This document shows positions 24,340-34,249 of a stretch of 64,000 bases of DNA, piece after piece. Source of the stretch: Lineus longissimus (taxonomy: Eukaryota > Nemertea > Pilidiophora > Heteronemertea > Lineidae); assembly GCF_910592395.1 (NCBI RefSeq), contig NC_088324.1, positions 8,708,953 through 8,772,952 of the forward strand, in the 5' to 3' direction. The position numbers and the translations under genes are program-made. The number at the start of each line of letters is the position of its first letter. Positions within the stretch are counted from its first letter, which is position 1. The notes under the pieces were generated by a model, which saw only the letters and a program-made list of their open reading frames with translations, searched no databases and was not told the origin of the DNA.

Positions 24340-24690
24340 CTTTTGCGCAGGACTGGAACTCGTTTCGCCCTGACCGTGTTTGAATTCGTTGGCCGCCATT
24401 GCCGACGAATGGCCTCGACTTCGCCAATTAATCATCAGGAGACTTTTAGGGCTTCTAGTCACCTGAAAAATAGTAACATGGTTAGAATGATACATTGAAT
24501 CATTTTTTGGTTGACACTATTTTTGTCAAACGCCATCTGTTTCTGTTACTTTATTCCCTAAATGAGTCCGAATCTGTGGTTGCGGCCTTTTTTACACCAC
24601 GCGATGACAATGTATACTATACAGTGACGAATGCCACGTGGGAGTTGTTACCATCAGAGAGAATATGCTTGAATGTCATGTCTGCTTAAA
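24340..24690 (-). repeat. Dispersed element of about 370 bp, copy 2 (inverted)
   Basis: This is the inverted relative of 12586-12960. On the minus strand it contains what looks like a last coding exon (24462 down to a TGA at 24286, preceded by ttactatttttcag and followed at once by AATAAA at 24280-24275). The other copy has lost or never had the acceptor (it reads tttttggtgac), and its frame is shifted. The repeat explanation is therefore stronger than an exon. Confidence 0.75.
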
Positions 24691-24953
24691 AGGATTCTTT
24701 TTGCAATTTGTCAAAATGATGTGGCGCGAAATGTTTCAGTTTAGCAGTATTAAAGTAAGAAAAAGGAGTATCGGGTGCAACGATTTCGTCAAAGGCCAGT
24801 TTTTGAACGAAAAGAGCAGGCCTAAGGTCTGACTTTAGGGAACTCACTTAGTAATCTCTTCGTTTTTGGCCTTTGAGAACATGAGCTCCAAGTTATTTGT
24901 GTTTTAGGATACTCTAAGAGAGATTCAATAGATTATTGATGAGTCACGAGTAC

Positions 24954-25276
24954 GCCCTTTAATAATTGGAGTCGAACTTCAAGAAATATTTACCATTCTT
25001 AGACAGCGCTTGGAAAGGACATCATATGATTTCGAAAAATTTTTTTCAGGAAATATCTCCATCGATGGACTTATTATCTCGAGCGATCGACATATTATCT
25101 CGGGCGATCGAGTTATTTATCTCGAGCTAATATCTCGATCGCTCCATCGATGGAGATATTTCCTGAAAAAAACTTTGTCATGTTGAAAAAAAGAAAATCA
25201 TATGATGTGCTTTCCCAGGCACCGTATACGCTACTTCTAAAAGTTGGCCCTTTAATAATTTGAGTCCAACTTCAAG
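24954..25276. mobile_element. Long palindrome bracketed by 30-bp direct repeats
   Basis: Perfect 30-bp inverted arms lie at 25040-25069 and 25143-25172. The inner part reads ggaaatatctccatcgatgg. A second pair of arms lies outside them at 25012-25032 and 25195-25215 (a block like ggaaagcacatcatatgat). The 73-bp centre repeats tatctcgagcgatcga-type motifs four times, so the centre is itself partly self-complementary. Direct repeats of 30 bp, starting gccctttaataatt, flank the structure at 24954-24983 and 25247-25276 with about three mismatches. There is no ORF. It looks like a fold-back element or an extruding palindrome. Confidence 0.8.
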
Positions 25277-25279
25277 GAG

Positions 25280-26630
25280 CCTCTGAGCACATTGACATTA
25301 AAGCGTCAAAGCGTAGCTGAGAGGGATATTAGTGAGCTATTAGTCTCTTGATGTATTGAAATTCTTGAAGGTTTTGGATAATAGTCTTGAAGGAGAACTG
25401 AAAAGTTAAAAAAAAAATTGATATCTTGACATTAATAAACAGTAGAATAAAAGATGTCACTGCATCTTTCCCGGCTGAAGTCGTCACTCGTATGAAATAC
25501 GAGTTCTTCATTTTTCACAGTGTCATGTTTGATATTGATAGTAAGTTTATAGTCATTATCTTATTAACTTAGAAAAGACAGATTTTATTGAAGTTGTCAG
25601 TTTACCTTTAAGTTAATGTTTGAGGACATTTAAAGGGTAAGGTGGATTATTACTTCAATATGCTTGTTCATCCCCTGTATCATCTGCTACAATGCCGTGA
25701 TTAGAATAGATATTGGATTTGTCGTAAACATTTCCAGTATTTAATGGGGATGGCGAATCCGGCTCCTCGCCAGTGTAGGTGTCCTCCGCGGTATCTGGTC
25801 TTCTCCTACTTTACATAACGAATCGCTTAATATTGTTTAAATGCAAATAATATCCCAGTTGATGCTCAGCTATCAACTCAAACTACTGTGTCGACGTGTT
25901 TAAGCCGGTTGAAAGGCGTTTGTTACACATTGGCCCATTGCACATATAATATAGGCCATTTGTACAGGCGACACGGTATACGAAGCGCCTTAACTCCATG
26001 ACAACTGATATTGCAAATATGATTTCAGTGTTACCAGATAGCAATACTTGATCGCGATTATCAAGATTAAGATGGTGGATCATATGTCACAACTTGATGC
26101 AGGGGTTGTTAATTAGTCAGGGTCAAACACAGTTCAGATATTAAAGGGAGATGTTAAAGGCAGGGTTCAGGTTGGTCAGATTAAGTTGCGCTAAGTCCCC
26201 CTTTATAGTTCATTTCCAATTCAAAGGTCGTGATAGATTGTGGATTCGTTGGCGAGAAGCTGAAATATTTCACTAAATGTCTTTTTACTTACAGGGGATC
26301 GTTTCAAAAATATTCACGAATTTCAAGTAAATTTTTAGGAAACTTGTTAAGCTCATAAATATTATTCTCTCTCTTCTCTTTTATTTAGGTAAGTACCATA
26401 CAACAGTCCCAAATCTAAGTGTTGCCATCCTCCTGCTAACAGGGCCTACAACACGAATTCTCCATACGCATGATGAGGGAGTAAGTATGTATCGAGTGAA
26501 ATGGCCTGATGTTGTCAGGATGAAGTGTTGCCGAAATTGTCAAGGTCAGGTAGGGTGGTCTGATTATATTTTTCTATCAATATTTTGTACATCAATTTTT
26601 AATACATGTACCCAGGTCAGTCAATAATCC
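25280..26630. other. No supported gene
   Basis: A splice-flanked open stretch at about 26389-26480 was considered and not accepted. Otherwise nothing is recognised. Confidence 0.4.
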
Positions 26631-26633
26631 AGA

Positions 26634-26775
26634 TAAAATTCGTATACGATTCTCATTTAGGTTCTTATTTAGTTTCATGTACATTTGCATGTACATCCTT
26701 TACATGAATTGTAAGATTTTTCGTTAAGATCGTAACTAAAAAGAGCCTATCAGATTGTTAGTAAAGATCTTACAT
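26634..26775. repeat. Fold-back element family (45.4 kb type), partial copy
   Basis: The blocks cattttaggttctta-like, agtttcatgtacatttgcat, acatgaattgtaagatt and cgttaagatcgtaac-like match the element at 45343-45517 in order. Confidence 0.5.
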
Positions 26776-26787
26776 GTGATAAAAAAT

Positions 26788-26821
26788 CTAGGACAGGGGA
26801 CATTTTTTACTTCTACACCGG
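26788..26821. mobile_element. Solo end of the ccggtgt MITE family
   Basis: The block gggacattttttacttctac followed by accgg matches the terminal repeat of the MITEs at 19081 and 60381. No second end lies within several hundred bases, so this is a truncated relic. Confidence 0.6.
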
Positions 26822-27329
26822 TACAATCTTACTTGTCTACGTGCTTTTTTGTAGTTGGGCAGAGTACATTTTATACTTTTATATTGACCCTATAGAAAAT
26901 GGGATTTTTCAAAAGGAAATTTGCGGTGGTCGTGAACGTATTTCGTCTAACTTGTCTGCAACACGAAATATTGTGCTAATCAAGAGTTGCATCGAAACCT
27001 TTGGTAAGCCGTCCGGCGTCCCTTGAGATATAGGCAGCGTCTTCCGGGTCTAATTGTCCCTACCTTATCAGGTTAGCTTTATTGGGTTAATAAACAGATG
27101 TCACTAAACGGAAATTAGCGAATATGTCATTGCCGCTTTTGATCAAGGGGACAATTTGACAACACTGTTAAAGAAGGAAGCACTGTTTGTGGGGCCGAAT
27201 CAATTCTGAGGTATCTGAAAAAAGGTATCCTGAGAATCGCCAAGGAATTGGTCTTCAGTTCGCCCATTCATTTTTTTAGGATAACTAGTAATACCATTGG
27301 CCGCGATCTCATCAACCTGACAGGGCTTC

Positions 27330-27380
27330 AGTGCAAATCTTGAAAACATCGACCCTCGAAAAAGCTTCCATGGGGGTCGA
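27330..27380. repeat. Short dispersed fold-back repeat, copy 2
   Basis: Relative of 1930-1988, with the same block order and a similar potential hairpin between acatcgaccc and gggggtcga. Confidence 0.5.
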
Positions 27381-27389
27381 AACAGTCCA

Positions 27390-28150
27390 AGGAAAATAAA
27401 CGCAATGATAGTCATCGTGAAGCTTGATAATACTGCCGCTGTTGCCTATATACCATCAGTGTACACAATACAATGTACAGTCCCTTATGCTTGTATACTG
27501 GCCGTTTACAACTGCTGCTTATCTAGTCTGTAAATCAAATTGATGACTCAATGAGCGTCCTTTACGGATATACAAGATTGATGGACGTTAGATGTTAACA
27601 ACCTGGTGCCGTTCAGTCATCGGCGCAGAGCTCGAAAAACGTGCGATATCGATAACACGCTCTCAGCCGAAAATCACCAGTACGTTGTCTCTACTCATCC
27701 TACTATAAGCTCTTGAACGAAACGAGGTCAGAATGTTGAACTTTTTCTCTGAGCAAAGGACATCACAGTTCTCCACCTGAGCGTAGTCTGACGTCGCCAC
27801 AATACGCCATCTCGCGAAGTCATGATCATCCGATCTTCAGTTCATTTGCTAGCCACGCCAAGTCCACTGTTTTGCCATATCATAGATCAGTCAATTTTGT
27901 CGGGGATATTTGCAAGATTAATGATGGGTCCCACATTGTCGCCATGGCCGGCTACTGTGTCCCTTGAATGCGAATTACGGATCTCTCAGTTGGGCATTGT
28001 AGTTGATACATCGTAAGAATTGACCGAGTGTGTGATGCGGTTAGATCTGATCACTCTTGACGTGAAGGGATGCGGTGGAACTATCTAATAATGTCATTTA
28101 CGTGTCACGGACAGCTATCCATCAATTGATCACACGGAGTAAGGGACGGC
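27390..28150. other. No supported gene
   Basis: Nothing recognised. Confidence 0.5.
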
Positions 28151-28153
28151 GAA

Positions 28154-28880
28154 GTGCGAGGAAACAATATCCAATCATCCAGGATTGACATTATATTTAG
28201 TGTTGACCTGACAATGTTCTTAAGACAATTTGTCTTGAGGTCGGTGTACACAGATCTCGTTCAGCTTTGCTTAGATGTTGCTAGTAGAAAATTCCATCAT
28301 AGTCCATTAGCGTGTGAGGAAACATGTCAAATTAATGTGGATGACATTTTGTTTAGTCTGACTCGACATGACCATTAATGACAATGTTATTAAGACAATG
28401 GTCTTGGGATCATGGCTTTGTTCTATAATGTCAAGGTGGACTGCAGTCACACCTGGACCACTGACAAGTGTCATGAAATTAAGGTCAGGTCGTTGTCAAT
28501 TGGCATTGTCCGTGATCGGCGTTGACATGACCATCGGTGGCGCCCGGCGTTGGCGATGTTCATAAGACAATTTGTCTTTCGGGTCACGAGGTGACAATGT
28601 ACTCTCCTCTAGTTTTTCATAACTTGTTGCTTGCAGAAAATTCCCCTGGCCAATGGCGGGTGAGGAAACATGTAGAATTATCGTAGATTGAGATTGTGTT
28701 GGCGCTGACACGGCCATCAATAATGGCGTTGCTCTTATGGAATATAGATCATTGACCTCAGCCTGCTTCCACTTGAGATTTGCCTCAGCTCGTGGTGATA
28801 AAATAACACTATCCAGTATATCAAAAGGCAGGTTCATTGGGGTGTAAGGAAACATGTCCAATCATTGTAGGTTGACCTAT
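28154..28880. repeat. Diverged repeat cluster with an aagacaatttgtctt hairpin
   Basis: A gtgaggaaacatgt-like block recurs at about 28156, 28314, 28660 and 28844. A block like gatgttcataagacaatttg recurs at about 28212, 28380 and 28552. A gcttgcagaaaattcc-like block recurs at about 28279 and 28626. The hairpin aagacaa-t-ttgtctt is perfect at 28222-28236 and 28564-28578 and decayed in the middle copy. Spacing is irregular (158, about 346 and 184 bp), so units have been partly deleted or expanded. A 121-codon minus-strand frame crosses the cluster and is not credible as a gene. Confidence 0.7.
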
Positions 28881-28884
28881 AACA

Positions 28885-29915
28885 GCTGACGTGACAGTCG
28901 AGAGGCTATGTCTAGGCATTATTTTGCGTTTACGAAATATCTTTCAGGTCGGTTTGTCCAATCAAGAATATCTTAGTGATTTTTCATTGAGTTCGGGAAA
29001 ACACGCTGGGGAAAATATCGTCACATGCGCGTCCATCATTTGACATGTCGGTGTCAAAGCCTTGACTGTATTGTGGGCTAAACCATGATTGACGCCACCC
29101 ACATTTACGGAATTATCCAGACGCTATTCGACTAATGGTGTCTAACCGCTCCTAACCTAAAATGATGACCTGCTTTGACCCAATATCCGTGACATTTTCC
29201 ATCAGATTGCTGTCTGCGTTCTATGATTCTGAAAAAAGGACCTTTGGTATTTGAGACATGAAAGAAAAATAAAAATTCCGCAATCAGTTAGCACAAAGAA
29301 CCAACAGCTGTAAACCATATTTGAAAGGCAAGCTTCGTCCATATTCTAAATCTTGCCATTATCATCTTTTCAACTTGATTTAAAAACAGATTTAGGATCC
29401 CGTACTATAAAAATCAAACAGTCATATTTTTTGCCTGTATATTAGAAGGCATTTCATTGGATGGATGATGGTTCATGGGGTCATACCTAGTTCTGTTGTC
29501 CGTGTCTTTAAAGTTTTATTGGGGCTGTAGAAACGATGCTAGGCATTATACATGTACATGTTATAGAGATTAAGATACACTTACGTCTGACTTCTACTCG
29601 CCTTTGAGACAGCAGTTAGGACTGAAATCTGATAATCAGACAAAATATCTTGACAAATATTGTCATCAGCCGCAGATTACATATTGAACCGTTATTCACG
29701 AGACAGGCGCAAGTGCGTGCGTAGGTGATACCTCTTACATTATAATTTTTTCTTCATTTCTTTGCGACGAATTTAGCCCTTTGCGGAAAGCTTTATGCGA
29801 TGTTATTACCAGTGTCCAGCGAGACCACTTCCTTTAAGAATTCTCATAGGGGATGAGAAGAAAAAAATTCTTTGTAGTTAGAGATGATAGGATTATTCAT
29901 CATGAGATTCCTGTC
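28885..29915. other. No supported gene
   Basis: Nothing recognised. One acatgtacatg block, common across this window, lies near 29551. Confidence 0.5.
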
Positions 29916-29919
29916 ACAA

Positions 29920-30093
29920 TATAATGACGATAAGACCAAAAAGGAGATGGTTGATTTACCAAAGGTCATCGCATCATAACATGCATTCCCAGTAGAAATT
30001 TCTTTTGGTTTGTTGTTTGCATGCAAGATGAAGGATTACCTTCTATTTCTTGAATATAAACAAACTGGTGTCAAATTTAGAGGTAACATCAAA
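29920..30093. repeat. 174-bp direct repeat, left copy
   Basis: This aligns without indels to 33222-33395, with about nine substitutions (about 95% identity). The two copies bracket the LINE pieces. I do not recognise the sequence. It is too long for a normal LINE target-site duplication, and the right copy does not abut the LINE 3' end. It may be an older repeat or a segmental duplication. Confidence 0.9.
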
Positions 30094-30164
30094 CATACGA
30101 TACGTCATGCAGAGAGCAATCAGGACTTCACCAGCGTTCTTTTGCTGTCTCTTATATGTATGAT

Positions 30165-32038
30165 ATTAAAGTCCTAGTACGTTCCTTCAAAATTAATGTT
30201 TTTATTATTATAAGTCGATGGAAGCCCATCTTCCCGTTCCTTTCCCTGGCGGGCAGAGTCCTGGTCATAAATTGCCTGGCAGCTTCAAGGCCGTGGCATA
30301 AATTTCATATTATATCACCTCCCAAGAAACTCGTCTCTGACATTCAGGCTGTTTTCACTGACTCATTTTGGCATGGTAAGCGTCACTGGGTCAAGCAAAG
30401 CCTTCCATCTCTGCATACTGATGATGGTGGCCTCGGCCTGGTTGGTGTAGAGTCCAAATTCGCGTCGTTCCGACTAGCTTTCTGCAAACACATATTTTTC
30501 GGGGAGGCGGACCATCATGCTTTTGGAATGTGCCGATATATTTTCAGAGACTATCGGGCGTTGAACTATACATTCAGTGGTTCATGTGTGATCTACCGAT
30601 GGAGTTTTGGCCTCCGTCCACCAAACTGTATCAGTACGTGAGGGATTGCATCACTACCCAAGCCGTATTAACCATCCTCAGCACTGTTGACACAAGATAT
30701 CAAATTCTCTCTGAACCAATCTTTCTCAACCCGACCCTCCTGCCAGGTTACACCCCCTCAAATTCTATCCTAAACCTCACTCACATTTCCACCATTGCTG
30801 GTCTATTGAATTCAGATGGTTCCGTCAAAGCCGTGGAAGAAAACACTCTCTTCGCCTATCGGAAAATAAGCACCACACACTACGGTCCCCGGAGTCCCCT
30901 CATTTGGGCCAGCAAACCTGCACGCCCCTCAGTGTCCTTGATCCACTCGATTCAGAAAAGTGCTTTCGGTTTCAGTACCTGGCCACAAAGAAATTCTACA
31001 ACATTTTTTGTAGGGCCCACTACTCCCAAACACACGCCAACCCACCGGGATACAAGTGGAAGGATTCTCTCTTGTCGGCAAATTATCCGAGGTTTTCGGC
31101 TTTTTACACTTCCCCCATTCCAAAAGGGCATGGAGACGTGCAATGGCGGATTTCTCATGGTGCCATAGCCAACCAAGTATTCCGCTACGATGCTGGCTTT
31201 GCCCGAACACCCGACTGTCTTTTCTGCTCTGCTTACGATGATCCAAAGCACACATTCTTGGAGTGCCCCTCCACCAGTAATCTTTGTGCACTTGTGATTC
31301 GACTTGCTAGTGGTCTTGACACAGACTATGTATTTTGTCCAGAAGATTACGTATTTCTATTGTCACCAAACACAACTGTCAAGAAGCAGCTAAATCTCAT
31401 CTTTGTTTTGTCCAAATCAGCAACCTACAAAGCCCTTTCGAATAAGAGCTTTGGCTCCGGCCCCACTGACTCAGAGCTACTATTCAAATCATATCTCAGA
31501 AAGATCATCCAAACTGACTTCGATTTCTACCATCTCACAAATAATTTAAACGCGTTTCTAATATTCTGGTGTCACACCGATGCCTTCTGCGTCAACGATG
31601 GAGAAGACAATCTTATCTTTAGCCATAACTAAGTTTCAAACTAGTGAACTTGTCTTCCGCTTGGAAGCAGGGTAGGGCCCAGCTTCCAGCCAGGATGGGC
31701 GACACCATTGTATCTCTCATTTTTCCATCATATATTAAAAGATTCGCCTTCCATCGTAAAATTCATTAATCACTACCTAGTGTTAGGCCAAGCGCTGGTG
31801 ACCTAGCATCGTTACTGGGTTGGTGTCATTCTCATTTTTACTTTATCTTAGAGTTGCTTAGCTGCTCAATAATGTTGTCCCTAATCTATGTTGCAATTCT
31901 ATCAGTACTCACTCAATATATAATGCATCTCGCTTTCTATTTTTCAGGAAAGAAGACGGTCTGTCGGGCAGCTGGTCTTTAAACCGGCCGTGACCCCAAT
32001 TGAATCCATCCTAACAATAACAATAACATTTTCAGGTC
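30165..32038 (+). mobile_element. Tx1/L1-like non-LTR retrotransposon, 5'-truncated, piece A
   Basis: This is the 3' part of a LINE: the C-terminal half of ORF2 (30200-31632, broken) followed by a 3' UTR (31633-32038). The UTR holds a stem with arms cttggaagc / gcttccagc and ends in taacaataacaataaca and ttttcaggtc. The 5' end is truncated; coding similarity starts near 30200, after the region where the reverse transcriptase catalytic motif would lie. A second piece of the same family follows immediately. Confidence 0.9.
30200..31632 (+). pseudogene. LINE ORF2 C-terminal region (post-RT and CCHC), frameshifted
   Basis: In an intact element this protein carries endonuclease, reverse transcriptase and a C-terminal zinc knuckle, and copies element RNA into the genome. 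Seen here are the LSLAGRVLVIN and FRLAF blocks (frame of 30156), then ILSEPIFLNPTLLPG (frame of 30530), then GDVQWRISHGAIANQVF and a C-x2-C-x7-H-x4-C motif at 31216-31266 (frame of 30904). It stops at 31632. These blocks are typical of the Tx1 branch of L1-like elements. Two frame changes, near 30535-30560 and near 30905-30945, break the ORF. The YADD catalytic region is absent, so the copy is dead. The family call is confident; the exact clade is not. Confidence 0.9.
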
Positions 32039-33031
32039 ATTTTCAGATTTGAAGAGCCCAGAGTCCCATATACTGCTGCTATCGGAAACACACGCCACTC
32101 CCCTGGATGAAGACGGATGGAGACTTCTCTGGGGAGGCCGCTGCTTTTTCTCCCATGGCACTGCTGCCTCTGGCGAACAGGCGCTTCTCTTCTCACCAAG
32201 GATAAATCCAAAGAATATCACATCCAATGTTTCATTAAATGGGAGATGCCCCTATTTTGAGTTCCAATTAGAGGAAGTCAATGTACACTTAGCCAACGTT
32301 CATGCCCCGACGAAGGGGGAAGGCCGCATATCTTTTATAAGAAAGCTGGACGCCTTGTGTCGACTTTAGACAAAACTGATTTGATTCTGCTCGGTGGAGA
32401 TTTTAATTCAACCGTAAACCCCATGCTGGATAGAAAGAGCAAAAAGGAAACCCACCTGCCCTCCAGTGTTGCTCTTCGGACCCTTCTTGACAAACATGAC
32501 CTAATCGACGCCTGGCGCGAACATCACCCCAATTTAGTGCAGTACACTTGGAAGAGGAGTGATGCGCCTGATTCGTCGGCGGCAAGGCTTGACAGATTCT
32601 ACATATTGTCTTTACCCGTAACATAGTTTCAAACTAGTGAACTAGTCTTCCGCTTGGAAGCAGGGTAGGGCCCAGCTTCCAGCCATGAAGGGCGACACCA
32701 TTGTATCTCTCATTTTTCCTACATACATTAAAAGATTCACCTTCCATCGTAGGATTCATTAGTCATTACTTAGTATTAGGCCAAACGCTGGTGACCTAGC
32801 AGTGTTACTGGGTTGGTGTCTTTCTCATTTTTACTTTCTCTTAGAGTTGCTTAGCTGCTCAATAATGTTGTCCCTAATCTAAGTTGCAATTCTATCAGTA
32901 CTCACTTAACATCTAATGCATCTCGCTTTCTATTTTTCAGGAAAGAAGACGGTCTCTCGGGCAGCTGGTCTTTAAACCGGCCGTGACCCCAATTGAATCC
33001 ATCCTAACAATAACAATAACATTTTCAGGTC
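32039..33031 (+). mobile_element. LINE piece B: endonuclease fragment fused to 3' UTR
   Basis: Piece B comprises 32040-32626 (endonuclease domain) and 32627-33031 (3' UTR). The UTR matches that of piece A over about 405 bp at about 94% identity, including the terminal aacaataacaataac and ttttcaggtc. The whole reverse transcriptase region is missing: the endonuclease reading runs into the last few codons and stop region of the ORF2 3' end near 32600. It is therefore an internally deleted and 5'-truncated derivative of the same family as piece A, in head-to-tail order. Confidence 0.88.
32040..32626 (+). pseudogene. LINE AP-endonuclease-like domain, frameshifted
   Basis: This is the endonuclease/exonuclease/phosphatase-fold domain that nicks target DNA in non-LTR elements. 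In the frame of 32049 the catalytic-glutamate block S-E-T-H is at 32082-32093, followed by the FSHGTAASGEQALLFSP region. In the frame of 32357 the G-G-D-F-N block is at 32393-32407, then a D-x-W-R block, Y-T-W and S-x-A-R-L-D-R-F-Y. A one-base frame change near 32355 separates the halves. The first residues of the domain and the final catalytic SDH region are missing. Not functional. Confidence 0.88.
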
Positions 33032-33221
33032 CCACAGTTCTTTCACATTTTGCACTTTTTCATTGGTGGCTTCTTGCCACTACCTTGATATGATCAGATC
33101 TCCCTGATCGGCACACTTTCATTTTCTAACAGCTTAACTCACCCATATAATACCGGAAGTGATGAGTAGTACACACCAACTAAATTGTTCTTTCACCCTT
33201 GTACTATCCTCTTCCAATACC
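33032..33221. other. Unassigned 190 bp between LINE piece B and the right 174-bp repeat
   Basis: No counterpart is visible beside the left 174-bp repeat, so this stretch breaks the simple picture of an insertion flanked by a target-site duplication. Confidence 0.5.
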
Positions 33222-33395
33222 TATAATGATGATAAGACCACAAAGGAGATGGTTGATTTACCAAAGGTCATCGCATCATAACCTGCATTCCCAGTAGAAA
33301 TTTCTTTTGGTTCGTTGTTTGTATGCAAGATAAAGGATTACCTTCTATTTCTTGAATATAAACAAGCTGGTGTCAAATTTAGAGGTAATATCAAA
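33222..33395. repeat. 174-bp direct repeat, right copy
   Basis: Counterpart of 29920-30093; same length, about 95% identity. The HARBI1-like fragment begins eight bases after its end. Confidence 0.9.
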
Positions 33396-33402
33396 TATAT
33401 AA

Positions 33403-33546
33403 AAAAGCTTCCTGCGAATGGATGAAACTGCATTCGAAGAACTTCTTGAAAAGGTTTCATCACCCATTACGAAGCAAGACACTCACTTGAGAGTTGCTAT
33501 ACCAGCCGCTGAAGACTAGCATTAACCCTGCGATTCCTGGCCTCTG
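33403..33546 (+). pseudogene. HARBI1-like (PIF/Harbinger) transposase, N-terminal exon fragment
   Basis: The frame encodes FLRMDETAFEELLEKVSS, then PITKQDTHLR, A-I-P-A-A-E, and after a frame change L-A-L-T-L-R-F-L-A-S-G. This order (RM-D-x-x-x-F-x-x-LL, I-x-K-x-D-T, then L-x-x-TLR-x-LA-G) is the N-terminal region of Harbinger transposases and the domesticated HARBI1 family. A one-base loss near 33515 creates a TAG in the original frame. The segment ends tctg|gtgagt, a good splice donor at a plausible exon boundary. No DDE catalytic domain is found downstream, and a TAA lies just upstream at 33400. It is a truncated transposon or retained-exon relic. Confidence 0.8.
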
Positions 33547-33679
33547 GTGAGTATCTTTTCTAAACATTGAGAAATCAATTAAGCCCTTTATCATGTATTT
33601 TGTATTGCCATTTTGTTCAAGTCACATGACCTCAGGTAGATCGCAGGACGCAAATCCTATTTCTGATTGGCTGAAGAGT

Positions 33680-33865
33680 TTGCAACGTTTTTACGACATG
33701 CAACAAAGAATTGCATTGCATTTAATTTGCAACAATTTTACAACAATTTTACAACATGTTGTGAGACGCGTTTTGCTCTGTACACACTTCGCAACATTTT
33801 TGCAACATTTGTTGCAACTGGAAATGTTGTAAAAATGTTGCTAATATTTTACTAGTGTACACAGG
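33680..33865. repeat. caacattttt-rich palindromic repeat
   Basis: The motif caacatttttg and its complement recur about eight times. Inverted arms run from tgtacacacttcgcaacatt (33780 onward, left) to its approximate complement ending ctagtgtaca (33822-33861, right). The outer part (33682-33775) has further caacaattttacaac blocks. This resembles a DNA-transposon end or a small fold-back element and may belong with the adjacent Harbinger relic, but that link is a guess. Confidence 0.6.
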
Positions 33866-34249
33866 CTTTACGCTTTTTCCAGTAAGAGTGATATAACGTA
33901 TTGCTCGCGCACAGCCAAGGAATATCGAGATAGCTAAATACTATGAGGTTGCAAAAGTTTCAAAGTTACGCTGTTAACGTGTCGTTTTGCGTACATGTGA
34001 ACATGCTATTATGAGCTAACAACGGGGCCAAGGTATTACTGCGTATACTGTCATTCGCCTTCTGATAAAATTGCATTACTCTTTTCTCGTTATTGAGACA
34101 AAAAGCCAGACATTCTATCTTTTTCAACTTATAATCTTGTTACTTCTTGCTTAATGAAATTGCTTCGACGCGCCTCTGGGCGAGAATGTGACTGAATAAA
34201 AGAACATCGGGATTCATTAATGATCTTACATCTCTGATAGGGTGATAAC

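Noticed and set aside
24286-24462. Minus-strand last exon with acceptor, stop and AATAAA
   Set aside because: It is part of the dispersed element; the acceptor is not conserved in the other copy, and the AATAAA lies immediately after the stop.
26389-26480. Splice-flanked open stretch of 92 bp
   Set aside because: The open frame needs phase 1 and no compatible partner was found; the codon content is unconvincing.
26855-27003. Open stretch with acceptor and gtaagc donor, phase-compatible with 18335
   Set aside because: A/T-rich start next to a MITE end; the exon at 23743 is closer and has a much better acceptor.
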